This document shows positions 51,208 through 63,112 of a stretch of 64,000 nucleotides of DNA, in pieces (the stretch's first letter is position 1; each line of letters starts with the position of its first letter). A program made the translations under genes and the position numbers. Origin of the DNA: Bradyrhizobium erythrophlei. GTDB lineage: Bacteria > Pseudomonadota > Alphaproteobacteria > Rhizobiales > Xanthobacteraceae. The stretch is from assembly GCF_900129505.1 (NCBI RefSeq), contig NZ_LT670818.1, positions 6,605,001 to 6,669,000 of the forward strand, given 5' to 3'. Below the pieces are notes generated by a model, which saw only the letters and a program-made list of their open reading frames with translations, made no database searches and was not told the origin of the DNA.

Positions 51208-51873
51208 ATGTCCGGTTTTGCGACCGCGCGCCAGAAAATGGTCGATGGCCAGGTGCGCCCCAACGACGTCACCGATGTCCGAATTCTCGATGCCATGCTG
51301 GCGGTGCCGCGCGAGGCCTTCGTGCCGCCAAACCAGCGCGCGCTGGCTTATCTCGACCTCGATCTGGACGTTAGCGAAGGCGGCGCCGCCAGGCGCGTCC
51401 TGATCAAGCCGCAGGTGCTGGCGAAGATGCTGCAGGCCGCCAAGATCAAGCAAACCGACAAGGTCCTGGTGGCGGGTTCGGCCGCCGGATATGCGGCGGC
51501 CGTGGTGGCGCGACTCGCGGGGCAGGTGGTGGCGACCGAAAGCGACCCGGCCCAGGTGGCCAAGGCCAACGATGTGCTGGCCCAGCTCGGGCTCGCCAAC
51601 GTCACATTCAAGGCCGCCGCCGTCGCCGACGGGGATCCGGCGGACGCGCCATTCGACGTGATCGTTCTCGACGGTGCCACGGAGGTGACGCCGGAGCGGC
51701 TGTACGGGCAGCTTCGGAACGGCGGCCGGCTGGTCGGGGTTTTCGCCACGACCAAGCCGCCGCGGGCCATGATCGTGACACACTCCCACGGCGATTTCGG
51801 GAACCGGGTGCTTTTCGACGCGTCGGTTCCAGTCCTGCCCGGCCTGGAACGGCTCCCGGCGTTCGTTTTCTAG
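51208..51873 (+). CDS. Protein-L-isoaspartate O-methyltransferase-like protein
   Basis: The protein has 221 residues and the PIMT layout: FATARQKMVDGQVRPNDVTD and ILDAMLAVPREAFVPPNQRA at the N-terminus, then a Rossmann methyltransferase fold. True PIMTs repair isoaspartyl residues with SAM. Here the SAM loop reads VLVAGSAAGYAAAVVA rather than the usual VLEIGTGSGYQAA, and the isoaspartate-binding part is shortened. It may be a diverged or inactive member. In many alphaproteobacteria such a gene sits just before tolC, as here (198 bp upstream). Confidence 0.75.
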   Translation: MSGFATARQKMVDGQVRPNDVTDVRILDAMLAVPREAFVPPNQRALAYLDLDLDVSEGGAARRVLIKPQVLAKMLQAAKIKQTDKVLVAGSAAGYAAAVVARLAGQVVATESDPAQVAKANDVLAQLGLANVTFKAAAVADGDPADAPFDVIVLDGATEVTPERLYGQLRNGGRLVGVFATTKPPRAMIVTHSHGDFGNRVLFDASVPVLPGLERLPAFVF

Positions 51874-52071
51874 CCGGTTCCAGCCTGTCGCCGCTGTTAA
51901 AATCCCGTTCTGAATCAGAAGTGTGGCCCGGATGCTGCACGTGCAGAGTTTCCACCTGCTTTCGCCGGGCCGGGGTTCCGTCGCGCTCGCGCCGGGCATA
52001 AGGTGTGGACGGAATACTGACTCGAAGTGAAGCGATAAGCCGATTCGGGTGCACTCGGATTGGCGAAGGTC

Positions 52072-53511
52072 ATGATTGGATTACTTGGGATGCGTGGGGC
52101 GAAGTTGGTTACCGGAGCCGCGGCTGCGGTCCTGCTGATGGCATATATGGGCCCGATGCCCGCTCTGGCCGATACGATCGAGGCCGCGCTGGTGCGCGCC
52201 TATCAGAGCAACCCGCAGCTCAACGCGCAGCGCGCCCAGGTTCGGTCCACCGACGAGAACGTGCCGCAGGCTTTGTCGGGATATCGCCCCAAGGTCGCTG
52301 TCACCGCCAGTGCCGGCTATCAATATACCGACACCCTCCTCAACTCGCCCGGCACCAATCCTGTAACCTTGGGTCCCAACGTCCTCTCAACCATCAACCA
52401 CGGCACCAATGCTCCGCGCAGCGCCGGCCTCACGGTCTCGCAGACCGTCTACAACGGGCAGCAGACCGCCAACAAGACCCGCGCCGCGGAGAGCCAGGTC
52501 TCCGGCGCGCGCGAAGGCTTGCGGGTGCTTGAACAGAGCGTTCTGCTGTCGGCCGCGACGATCTATATGGACTACTTGCGCGACGCGGCCATTGTCGAGG
52601 TTCAGAAGAGCAACGTGCGTGTGCTCGAACAGACGCTGAAGCAGACCCGCGACCGATTCAATGTCGGCGAAGTGACGCGCACCGACGTCGCCCAATCGGA
52701 GGCGCAACTCGCCGCCGGCAATACCCAGCTCCTGGCCGCGCAAGCAACGCTGACGACGACGAAGGCGAATTTCCGCCGCATCATCGGCAACGAGCCGGAG
52801 GCGCTGGCGCCGGGTTCGCCGGTCGATCGCTTCCTGCCGGGAACGCTGCCCGGCGCGGTCGAACTCAGCCTGATCGAGAATCCGAACGTCACCGCGGCGA
52901 TGTTCGGCATCGACGTCAATTATCTGACGGTCAAGGTCAACGAAGGCGCGCTGCTGCCCACGGTAAGCTTTCAGGCCTCGGTGCAGCAATCCTATGAACA
53001 GACCCTGACGATCTTCCGGTCGTTCGGCGCTTCCGCCATCGCGCAGGTTTCGGTGCCGGTGTATCAGGGCGGCGCCGAATATGCGCTGATCCGCCAGTCC
53101 AAGGAAAACCTGGCGCAGCAGCGCCTCGTTCTCGAGCAGACCCGCGACCAGACCCGCGCCAACACGGTGACGGCATGGGGCCAGCTGGTGGCCGGCAAGG
53201 CGCAGGTCGCTTCTGCCCAGGCCCAGGTGACGGCGTCCGAGATCGCGCTCAACGGCGTCCGGGAAGAGGCCAAGGCCGGCCAGCGCACCACACTCGACGT
53301 GTTGAACGCCCAGCAGGCGCTGGTCAACGCGCGCGTCGCGCTGGTCACCGCGCAGCACGATCGCGTTGTCGCGTCCTATGCCGTCTTGAACGCGGTGGGA
53401 CGGCTGTCGCCGCAGGTGCTCAATCTGTCCACCGTTGTCTATGATCCGAGCGTGCATTATCAGCAGGTTCGCGACAGCTGGATCGGCGTCCGCACGCCGG
53501 ACGGCCGCTGA
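52072..53511 (+). CDS. tolC: TolC-family outer-membrane protein (type I secretion/efflux)
   Basis: The protein has 479 residues from ATG 52072; a TTG at 52060 is possible. The signal peptide is KLVTGAAAAVLLMAYMGPMPALA, cut before DTIEAALVRAYQSNPQLNAQ. The two halves repeat the TolC helix-barrel pattern: QALSGYRPKVAVTASAGYQY, QTVYNGQQTANKTRAAESQV, RFNVGEVTRTDVAQSEAQLA, then VSVPVYQGGAEYALIRQSKE and AGQRTTLDVLNAQQALVNAR. There is no lipobox, unlike the efflux lipoprotein at 37430, so this is probably the general TolC. Confidence 0.92.
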   Translation: MIGLLGMRGAKLVTGAAAAVLLMAYMGPMPALADTIEAALVRAYQSNPQLNAQRAQVRSTDENVPQALSGYRPKVAVTASAGYQYTDTLLNSPGTNPVTLGPNVLSTINHGTNAPRSAGLTVSQTVYNGQQTANKTRAAESQVSGAREGLRVLEQSVLLSAATIYMDYLRDAAIVEVQKSNVRVLEQTLKQTRDRFNVGEVTRTDVAQSEAQLAAGNTQLLAAQATLTTTKANFRRIIGNEPEALAPGSPVDRFLPGTLPGAVELSLIENPNVTAAMFGIDVNYLTVKVNEGALLPTVSFQASVQQSYEQTLTIFRSFGASAIAQVSVPVYQGGAEYALIRQSKENLAQQRLVLEQTRDQTRANTVTAWGQLVAGKAQVASAQAQVTASEIALNGVREEAKAGQRTTLDVLNAQQALVNARVALVTAQHDRVVASYAVLNAVGRLSPQVLNLSTVVYDPSVHYQQVRDSWIGVRTPDGR

Positions 53512-53984
53512 TCGCCTGAGTGGTCGGCGCTTGCGTCGAGACTGCGGTCGCGCTCACGCAGGTTCGATCGGCGAAACCCAAGCACGGTTTTTACGTCCGC
53601 GTCGCGCTCTCGTTCCTGAAGCGCGCGCGAGGTCGCGTCGATGGATCGCGCACACGCGAGAACCCTTTGGCGCGAAGGCGCGCACTTCTCGCTAACGGCA
53701 AGCTTTGGCGGTCCGTGTCTCCAGCGTTGCTTGCAATCAAATGTTGCCGTGACATACCTTTGCCTCAGGCAACAGAGCGATTCGCGCCGCATCCGGCGTC
53801 CTTGGCCGTGACGCTTCGGTGCCCTGAGCAGGAGCGGGATGCCGCACGTATGTCGTGCGGTGTTTGATCTGGGGACAAGTCAGGCTTGTGTGATGAAAAT
53901 CCCGGCCTGCATATCCGGAACCGGCAAATCCCGTCGGGCTTGGTGTAAAACGCATGCGAGGGCGTTGATGATGTGGAGTCGGAA
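53512..53984 (+). other. Stretch between tolC and popZ with a small hairpin
   Basis: No convincing gene in 473 bp. CCGCACG (53842-53848) and CGTGCGG (53854-53860) form a 7-bp stem followed by TGTTTGAT and may be a weak terminator. An earlier GTTGCC (53742) / GGCAAC (53767) pair is loose. The popZ promoter should lie near the right end. Confidence 0.35.
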
Positions 53985-54752
53985 ATGACGCAGCCCGCAA
54001 AGGCCCAAGAACCCTCGATGGAGGAGATTCTGGCGTCGATCCGTCGCATCATTGCCGACGACGAAGCCAAGCCGCCGGCTGCCGAAAAACCCGCCAGCGC
54101 GGCGGCCCCGGCCAAGCCGGAGAAACCTGTGGCGGCCCCAGCGGCCAAAGCCCCCGCAATGAATGTTCCTCCGACGGCCATTCCTGCGCCGCAAGCGGCC
54201 GTCGCCAGGGCAGCGCCGCCGCCCGCCAAGCCTGCGCCACCCCCTCCTGCGCCGCCGCCCGCGCCGGCTGTAAGCAACAGCCAGGATGACATCGACGCAC
54301 TTCTGAACGGCCTCGATGAGACGACCACTGCGGAGGAGATACGGCCGGCAGCGCCCGAGGCCGACGTGTTCGAACTTACCGACGATATGGCGGTGGCCGA
54401 GCCCGAGCCGCCGCAGCCGTCATTTCGGAAGGTCGAACCGCCGGACGATCTCGAATTCGCGGAATCGGCGGCTGCGCGCGCGCTGCACCGGCAGCCCGCC
54501 TTCGAACCGCCACCGCTGGAAAGCAGTCCGCCGGCCCGGCCGATCCTGTCGCACTCGACCGTGTCGGCGGTCGAATCCGCGTTCAACTCGCTTGCCCATA
54601 CCGTGCTCAGCAACAATGCACGGACGCTGGAAGATCTGGTCAAGGAAATGCTGCGGCCGATGCTGAAATCCTGGCTCGACGATAATCTGCCCGGCCTGGT
54701 GGAGCGGATCGTCAAGGCGGAAATCGAGCGGGTTTCGCGCGGGCGCCAATAG
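53985..54752 (+). CDS. popZ: PopZ-family polar organising protein (DUF2497)
   Basis: Self-assembling scaffold that marks a cell pole and binds ParB and cell-cycle proteins in alphaproteobacteria. It has 255 residues from ATG 53985, chosen because GGAG lies six bases upstream; a GTG at 53973 is possible. The N-terminal helix is EPSMEEILASIRRIIADDEA. A long Pro/Ala-rich disordered linker (about residues 30-95) and an acidic section follow. The C-terminal helices are NARTLEDLVKEMLRPMLKSW and LDDNLPGLVERIVKAEIERV. This three-part layout is that of PopZ. valS follows 262 bp later, as in related genomes. Confidence 0.85.
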   Translation: MTQPAKAQEPSMEEILASIRRIIADDEAKPPAAEKPASAAAPAKPEKPVAAPAAKAPAMNVPPTAIPAPQAAVARAAPPPAKPAPPPPAPPPAPAVSNSQDDIDALLNGLDETTTAEEIRPAAPEADVFELTDDMAVAEPEPPQPSFRKVEPPDDLEFAESAAARALHRQPAFEPPPLESSPPARPILSHSTVSAVESAFNSLAHTVLSNNARTLEDLVKEMLRPMLKSWLDDNLPGLVERIVKAEIERVSRGRQ

Positions 54753-54861
54753 GCCGTTCGCCGCAAGGCTTCAAAGCCTCGATTCAGCCACTACATCCGG
54801 GTTTGTGCCGCTTTTGGCACGACCTGTCGTGTTGACTTGGCGCGCGCGTGCAGCTTTCTAG

Positions 54862-54935
54862 GGCATGATCCGCCAAACGCATGCCCTCGGGCTTGACCCG
54901 AGGGTTGGCAACAGGTTTTCCGAAAAGATCATGCC
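54862..54935. repeat. Palindromic intergenic repeat before valS
   Basis: GGCATGATC (54862-54870) pairs with GATCATGCC (54927-54935). Nested inside is CCCTCGGG (54884-54891) with CCCGAGGG (54897-54904). The ending TTTTCCGAAAAGATCATGCC is wording I know from many Bradyrhizobium intergenic regions. It lies 79 bp before valS. Confidence 0.65.
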
Positions 54936-55014
54936 TAACCAGATAGATAGCGCTGGAGTCTGATTTAACTCCGGTTCAAACGGACAGCGCGTTCCACAGC
55001 CAGATTGCTCCGCC

Positions 55015-57879
<2,865 letters not shown>

Positions 57880-57898
57880 CGGATTGTCGGTTTGGTGG

Positions 57899-58016
57899 CT
57901 TCATCCTTCGAGACGGCCGCCTTGCGGCCTCCTCAGGATGAGGTCACCTGGTTCAGGACAAGGTCTTGGACCCTCATGGTGAGGAGTGCGTCTTCGCGCG
58001 TCTCGAACCATGAGGC
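57899..58016. repeat. Dispersed palindromic repeat after valS
   Basis: CATCCT (57902-57907) pairs with AGGATG (57935-57940) around a GGCCGC/GCGGCC inner stem. Then CCTCATGGT (57972-57980) pairs with ACCATGAGG (58007-58015) around a GCGTCTTCGCGC core. I recognise this two-hairpin unit as a very common intergenic repeat of Bradyrhizobium and Rhodopseudomonas genomes. It starts 20 bp after the valS stop. Confidence 0.75.
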
Positions 58017-58048
58017 CCCGGAATAAGCGGCGAAATGGGCTGGGATCG

Positions 58049-58274
58049 ATGCTGGATCACGTTTCCATCACCGTATCGGATATAGCAGCTGCCGAGCCCT
58101 TCTACGATGCGATCATGAACGTGCTGGGCATTGTAAAAGTCGGCCGCCGCGACGACTGGCTCGGCTATGGCGAACGGGCGCGGCTTGCGCCACTATCACG
58201 CGTCCTGCTACGCGGCATTCTTGAGGGATCCCGACGGCAACCGGCTAGAAGCGGTTTGCCATCACCCGGTTTGA
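58049..58274 (+). pseudogene. Glyoxalase/VOC-family gene with internal deletion
   Basis: The start reads MLDHVSITVSDIAAAEPFYD, the first beta-alpha unit of a VOC protein with its metal-site His4. It continues to DDWLGYGERA. From 58185 the frame changes, and the text reads LRHYHASCYAAFLRDPDGNR then LEAVCHHPV and TGA (58272-58274), which is the VOC C-terminal unit with its metal-binding Glu. A normal member has about 130 residues. Here about 75 codons remain in two frames, so roughly the middle third to half is deleted. The gene cannot make a complete fold. Confidence 0.8.
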
Positions 58275-58286
58275 GGAGGCGACACC

Positions 58287-59162
58287 TTGCGCGCCGGCGA
58301 GCCAAGTCATACCGCGCGCCGCGCGGCAGCCTATCGCGCCGTTCACCAGATGCTGGAAGGCGGCGCCATCTTCCATGATCCCTTCGCGATACGGATTCTC
58401 GATGACAAGACGCGGGCGGGTCTCGACGACGTCGCGGCTGACGCATCGCTGCGGCCGATGCGCCTGTTCATCGCCGCGCGCAGCCGGTTTTCGGAAGGCT
58501 CGCTGGCGGCCTGCGCGGCGCGCGGCGTGCGCCAGGTCGTCGTGCTCGGCGCGGGCCTCGACACGTTTTCGCTGCGCAACCCGTACGCCGGACTTGGAGT
58601 CCGCGTGTTCGAGGTCGATCATCCCGCCACGCAGGACTGGAAGCGCGAGCGGCTGAAACAGGCGGACCTCGCCGTTCCAGCCTCGCTCACCTTCGCGCCC
58701 GTCGATTTCGAGCGGCAAAGCTTGGTGGACGGACTCGCGGCCGCGGGCTTTGCGGCCGATCGCCCGGCATTCTTCCAATGGCTGGGCGTGGTCCCGTATC
58801 TGACCCGCGATGCGGTTTCGCTGACCCTGGACTTCATCGCGGCCGTGCCGGATTCCGAAGTCGTGTTCGACTATGCCGAGCCGTTCGAAAACTATCCCGA
58901 AGAACGTCGGGCCGATGTGATGGCCATCGCCGAAAGAGCGGCGGCGCGCGGCGAGCCCTGGCTCAGCCTGTTCGATCCGGCCGAACTTGCCGAGATGCTG
59001 CACGACAAGGGTTTTGGCACGGTCGAGGATCTCGGCATGGCCGCCATCGCCGACCGCTTCTACAGCGATTTGAAGGAGAGTATCGCGATCGGTCCGGGCG
59101 CGCACATGGTTCGCGCGAAGCGAACCCGCGAGGGCGCGTCTGGCCCACGTGGCGAGGCGTAG
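58287..59162 (+). CDS. SAM-dependent methyltransferase (leucine carboxyl methyltransferase-like)
   Basis: The protein has 291 residues of the PF04072/TIGR00027 type. It shows AAAYRAVHQMLEGGAIFHDP, RSRFSEGSLAACAARGVRQV, the SAM site VVVLGAGLDTFSLRNPY and VRVFEVDHPATQDWKRERL. The product LVVVPYL-type segment is FQWLGVVPYLTRDAV. Substrates of bacterial members are mostly unknown; O-methylation of small acids or polyketides is typical. The start is a TTG at 58287, supported by GAGGAGG seven bases upstream, which lies at the very end of the broken VOC gene. Confidence 0.82.
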   Translation: MRAGEPSHTARRAAAYRAVHQMLEGGAIFHDPFAIRILDDKTRAGLDDVAADASLRPMRLFIAARSRFSEGSLAACAARGVRQVVVLGAGLDTFSLRNPYAGLGVRVFEVDHPATQDWKRERLKQADLAVPASLTFAPVDFERQSLVDGLAAAGFAADRPAFFQWLGVVPYLTRDAVSLTLDFIAAVPDSEVVFDYAEPFENYPEERRADVMAIAERAAARGEPWLSLFDPAELAEMLHDKGFGTVEDLGMAAIADRFYSDLKESIAIGPGAHMVRAKRTREGASGPRGEA

Positions 59163-59199
59163 CGGTTAGCGAAGCAGCGGCCGCAAATTCGAATTCTCG

Positions 59200-59745
59200 G
59201 CCGGAGGCCGCCCCGCGGCTTTGCGCGTAAAATCTAATTTCCTGAACCGGATCAAGCTGTTTCTACCTGTCCAGTCCCATCCGAAAAAATATTCTGGTTT
59301 TCCGAAACCCCAAATCACTTTTATAACTCCGCCGTCCACCCCACTCGAGGGGCGTATCGCGATCGTCACGGACGCGGGGTTGGATGCGATGGACGCAAGC
59401 GGCGCTAAAGACGAGAGCGCTCAACTTGCGGACGGAGAAGTCGTGTGGTCCTGACGCCTCGACGCCGGCGTCAAGTTGGCAGCTAACGCTGCTGGCGACG
59501 GTGACAAAAAAGCCCGATCACCGGGGAGAGTACGAAGGAAGCCGTTAAAACCATCGCGTGCGGGAATGCCGGGTGTTCGGCGTATCCGTGGTGACTAACG
59601 CGCGTGCTTGCTACACTACACGCGCGGCTGCGGGTGCGCTGGCACCCGGCATTCCCCACGCCCTCTTTTGGGCGGAAATTACAGGGACAACCCGGGCGCG
59701 TCGCGCCGCGGGGGTGCGCAGTCGTATCTTGCAACCGGAATCCGC
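59200..59745. repeat. Large dispersed repeat region, no gene
   Basis: This 0.5-kb stretch matches in wording a composite repeat I know from many Bradyrhizobium genomes. It has an AT-rich start (around 59221-59330, with AAAAAATATTCTGGTTTTCC), a middle with GACGCCTCGACGCCGGCGTC (about 59451-59470), and an end with GGGAATGCCGGGTG (59562-59575) pairing with CACCCGGCATTCCC (59642-59655). A 77-residue frame at 59221-59454 is just the repeat read through and should not be annotated as protein. No gene was found between 59163 and 59893. Confidence 0.7.
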
Positions 59746-59893
59746 TGGAGCAGGCCTGATCGGCCGGCGCGGATCGAGGACGCGGCTTTCCGGGGTACGC
59801 GACATCCGCCCGATTTCGAGTAGCGGCTGGAACCTGAATCCTGTACCGTAAAGCCGGTCGAAAGATACGCGCCAAGTATCATAAAGTGCTGTC

Positions 59894-61123
59894 ATGACCG
59901 AGCTTGCGGAAGGACCCACCCATATCGGAGCGAAGGGTAGCCTGGCGTATTGGAATCGAGAATTTCAGAGGATCCACTCGCCGACCCTGCGCTATGGCTT
60001 CTCGGTCGTCTCCGTCGCGATCGCACTGGGAATCGCGTTCATATTGCAGCACTACGGATTCCGGGACGTTGAAGTGCCGGTCCTTACGGTGGCCATCGCT
60101 TTCGCCACCTGGTACGCGGGAATCGGGCCCTCGGTTTTGTCCGTTCTGCTGTCCTTGCTCTTCTTCGACTATTTCTTTCTCGAGCCGTATTACTCCTTCG
60201 ACATCTCGGCCAGGGATCTCCCATACTTTTTCATCTTTGTCGGATGGGCGGCCATCGTCGCCTCGTTCAGCGCTGTCCGGCGAAGGATCGAGGACAACCT
60301 TCGTCAAACCCGTGACCACCTTCAGGTCGAAGTGGTGGAGCGCAGGCAGCGCGAGGACGAGATTCGCAAACTCAATCTGGAGCTCGGCAAGCGGGCCGTG
60401 GAGCTCGAGGCCAGCAACAAGGAATTGGAGTCGTTTGCCTACTCCGTCTCCCACGACCTGCGGGCGCCGCTCCGCCACATGGTTGGATTCTCCGAACTGC
60501 TGCAGCGGCAGGCAACCTCGGCGCTCGACGAGAAGAGCCAGCGATTCATACGAACGATCCTCGACTCGGCGAAAAGAATGGGCGACCTGATCGACGACCT
60601 GCTGGCGTTTTCCAGGATCGGGCGGGCCGAGACCAGAAAAACGCAAGTCGATCTGGGAGAGCTCGTCAAGGAGGTCGTCGCTGAAATCGGGCAGGACACC
60701 AAGGGCAGGGACATTGCCTGGAAGATCGGCGCGCTTCCCGTTTGTTACGGAGACCGCTCTATGCTGAGGCTGGTCGTCCTCAACCTGGTTTCCAACGCGG
60801 CCAAGTTCACGCGCATGCGCGAGCCGGCGGAAATCGAGATCGGCGCGGTCGACCGCAACGACAACGACGTCGAGCTGTTCGTGAGGGACAACGGCGCCGG
60901 TTTTGACATGCAGTATGTCGACAAGCTGTTTGGCGTCTTCCAACGCCTGCATCTGCCCGAACAGTTCGAAGGCACCGGAATAGGCTTGGCGACCGTCCAG
61001 CGCATCATCCACCGCCATGGCGGGCAGGTGCGGGGCGAGGGGGCGATAGATCAGGGCGCGACCTTCTATTTCTCGCTTCCCAAGCCACAGCTTGCAGGGG
61101 AAAGGACAGCAAACGCATCATGA
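59894..61123 (+). CDS. Membrane sensor histidine kinase with DUF4118 domain
   Basis: Sensor kinase of 409 residues. The N-terminal 120 residues hold about four helices of the KdpD-like DUF4118 type (TVAIAFATWYAGIGPSVLSV, LLSLLFFDYFFLEPYYSFDI). A coiled coil (about 130-175) leads to the HisKA region YSVSHDLRAPLRHMVGFSEL (His187). The HATPase domain has LNLVSNAAKFT, VRDNGAGFDMQYVDKLFGVF and GTGIGLATVQRI. The core resembles kinases paired with Rcp1-type regulators. The stop overlaps the next ATG, so it is coupled to the response regulator. Confidence 0.92.
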   Translation: MTELAEGPTHIGAKGSLAYWNREFQRIHSPTLRYGFSVVSVAIALGIAFILQHYGFRDVEVPVLTVAIAFATWYAGIGPSVLSVLLSLLFFDYFFLEPYYSFDISARDLPYFFIFVGWAAIVASFSAVRRRIEDNLRQTRDHLQVEVVERRQREDEIRKLNLELGKRAVELEASNKELESFAYSVSHDLRAPLRHMVGFSELLQRQATSALDEKSQRFIRTILDSAKRMGDLIDDLLAFSRIGRAETRKTQVDLGELVKEVVAEIGQDTKGRDIAWKIGALPVCYGDRSMLRLVVLNLVSNAAKFTRMREPAEIEIGAVDRNDNDVELFVRDNGAGFDMQYVDKLFGVFQRLHLPEQFEGTGIGLATVQRIIHRHGGQVRGEGAIDQGATFYFSLPKPQLAGERTANAS

Positions 61124-61569
61124 CCGGACTGGGACGCATTTTGATCGTCGAGGACGATCCGAACGACGTGGAACTGACCATGACGGCGCTGACCGACTAT
61201 AACCTGGCGAACGAGGTGGTGATCACCCGCGACGGACAACAAGCTCTGGATTATCTCTATTGCCGGGGTGAATTCAGCACCCGCCCCGCCGGCAATCCCG
61301 CGGTCATGCTGCTCGACCTCAAGCTGCCGAAGATCGGCGGGTTGGAGGTCCTCCAGCAGATAAAGTCCGACGAGCGCCTGAAGTTGATTCCCGTGGTGGT
61401 GCTGACGTCCTCCAACGAGGAAAAAGACATGATGCGGAGCTACAAGCTCGGGGTGAACGCCTATGTCGTGAAGCCGGTCGATTTTCATGAGTTCGTCAAC
61501 GCGGTGAAGGAGCTCGGCGTGTTCTGGGCGGTGATCAACGAGCCGCCGCCGGGCAGCGTGCAGAAGTGA
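61120..61569 (+). CDS. Single-domain response regulator (Rcp1-like)
   Basis: The protein has 149 residues, one receiver domain and no output domain. The acidic pocket is ILIVEDDPNDVELTM, the phosphorylation site is MLLDLKLPKIGG (Asp66), then VVVLTSSNEEKDMM (Thr/Ser) and VNAYVVKPVDFHEF (Lys). The long beta3-alpha3 insertion (CRGEFSTRPAGNP) is typical of Rcp1-type partners of phytochrome-like kinases. It overlaps both neighbours by 4 bases and likely takes phosphate from the kinase before it, the kinase after it, or both. Confidence 0.93.
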   Translation: MTGLGRILIVEDDPNDVELTMTALTDYNLANEVVITRDGQQALDYLYCRGEFSTRPAGNPAVMLLDLKLPKIGGLEVLQQIKSDERLKLIPVVVLTSSNEEKDMMRSYKLGVNAYVVKPVDFHEFVNAVKELGVFWAVINEPPPGSVQK

Positions 61570-63083
61570 AATCTGCTCTTCGGATTCTGCTGCTGGAGGA
61601 CAACAACCATGACGCGGAGCTCATCCAGGAACTCCTTGAAGCCGATCAATTCGTCTGTGAAATAACCCGCGCCCAAACACGCGGCGAGTTCGTCGCCGGG
61701 CTCGAGGACGCGGGGCTCGACCTCATTCTCGCGGACTACAAACTTCCCTCCTTCGACGGCCTTTCGGCCTTGCAGCTCGCGCTGGATGCCCGCGCCGATC
61801 TGCCCTTCATCTTCGTTTCCGGCTCGCTCGGCGAGGAAGTGGCGATCGAGGCGGTCAAGATCGGGGCCACGGATTATGTCGTGAAGTCGCGGCTGTCTCG
61901 GCTCGTGCCCTCCGTGCAGCGCGCGCTGCGCGAAACCCGGGAGCGCGCCGAACGCAAGAAGGCGGAGAAGGCGTTTCGCCGGAGCGAGATGTATCTGGCG
62001 GAGGCTCAGCGATTGAGCCACACCGGAAGCTTCGGCTGGGATCTGGCGAGCGGGGAAATCTACTGGTCCGAGGAGACGTATCGGATATTCGAATACGAGC
62101 CCGCGAGCGCTCCGTCCCTCCAGCTGGTGCTTGACCGAACTCATCCGGACGACCGGACGCATCTGCAGCGGATCCTGGACCGCGCCTTGATCGAGAGGAC
62201 CGAGTTTACCGTGGAGCATCGCCTGCTGATGGCCGATGGCTCCGTCAAATATGTCCGGGCCGTGGCTCATCCCTCGGCTGGCGAAGATCCCGGCAGTTTC
62301 GTCTTCGTCGGGGCGGTCATGGATATCACTGAACGCAAGCGCGCCGAGGAAGAGCGCGAGAGATTGCGCCAGCTCGAGGCGGATCTCGCCTATATCAACC
62401 GCGTCACCATGATGGGAGAGCTGGCCGCCTCGCTGGCTCACGAAATCAAGCAGCCGGTTACTGCTGCGGCCATCAACGCCCAGGCCTGCTCGCAATGGCT
62501 GCGCCGTGATCCGCCGGACCCGCCGAAGGCATCGGAGGCCGCCGCGGCCATGGTCGCGGCCTTGACGCGGACCGCTGACATCATTGACCGGGTCAGCTCG
62601 CTCTACAGGCGGGGTAAGCCGGAGCGGGAATTGGTCGACCTCAACGAGGTCGTTCGGGAGATGAGCGTGCTGCTGGCCGACAAGGCCACTCGGAGCGCCG
62701 TTTCGATCCGCACCGACCTCGATCCGGCGCTTCCGGCGTCGACAGCGGATCGGGTCCAGCTGCAGCAGGTTTTGATGAACCTCATGCTCAACGGCGTCGA
62801 GGCGATGCAGGATAAAGGTGGTGAACTGACCGTCGCCTCAAAGAGGACCGAGGATGGTCAACTATTGATCTCGGTGAGCGATACCGGCATTGGGTTTTCG
62901 AGCGATGCGGCCGCGCGCATTTTCGACGCGTTCTTCACCACGAAACCGCAAGGCACCGGCATGGGACTGTCCATCAGCCGCCGGATCATTGCGGCGCATG
63001 GCGGCCGTTTGTGGGAGAGCTCCACTACGGGACAGGGGGCGACCTTTCAGTTCACACTGCCCGTCGGGGCGACGGCATCCTGA
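61566..63083 (+). CDS. Soluble receiver-PAS-histidine kinase
   Basis: The protein has 505 residues from the GTG at 61566, overlapping the regulator stop. The N-terminal receiver domain has ILLLEDNNHDAEL and LILADYKLPSFDG (Asp57). The PAS domain (about 145-260) has RLSHTGSFGWDLASGEIYWS and ends in VGAVMDITERKRAEE. HisKA is of the FixL-like type, GELAASLAHEIKQPVTAAAI (His292). The HATPase has LMNLMLNGVEAM, VSDTGIGFSS and GTGMGLSISRRI. There is no membrane segment. A kinase with an N-terminal receiver can be switched by an upstream kinase, so the three genes may form a relay. Confidence 0.92.
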   Translation: MKSALRILLLEDNNHDAELIQELLEADQFVCEITRAQTRGEFVAGLEDAGLDLILADYKLPSFDGLSALQLALDARADLPFIFVSGSLGEEVAIEAVKIGATDYVVKSRLSRLVPSVQRALRETRERAERKKAEKAFRRSEMYLAEAQRLSHTGSFGWDLASGEIYWSEETYRIFEYEPASAPSLQLVLDRTHPDDRTHLQRILDRALIERTEFTVEHRLLMADGSVKYVRAVAHPSAGEDPGSFVFVGAVMDITERKRAEEERERLRQLEADLAYINRVTMMGELAASLAHEIKQPVTAAAINAQACSQWLRRDPPDPPKASEAAAAMVAALTRTADIIDRVSSLYRRGKPERELVDLNEVVREMSVLLADKATRSAVSIRTDLDPALPASTADRVQLQQVLMNLMLNGVEAMQDKGGELTVASKRTEDGQLLISVSDTGIGFSSDAAARIFDAFFTTKPQGTGMGLSISRRIIAAHGGRLWESSTTGQGATFQFTLPVGATAS

Positions 63084-63112
63084 GCGGTGAGCACCTGGCG
63101 CAGGGTCGATCG

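Noticed and set aside
59221..59454. 77-residue frame that looks like a small protein
   Set aside because: It is part of a dispersed repeat whose wording recurs in Bradyrhizobium genomes; no ribosome site and no conserved protein features.
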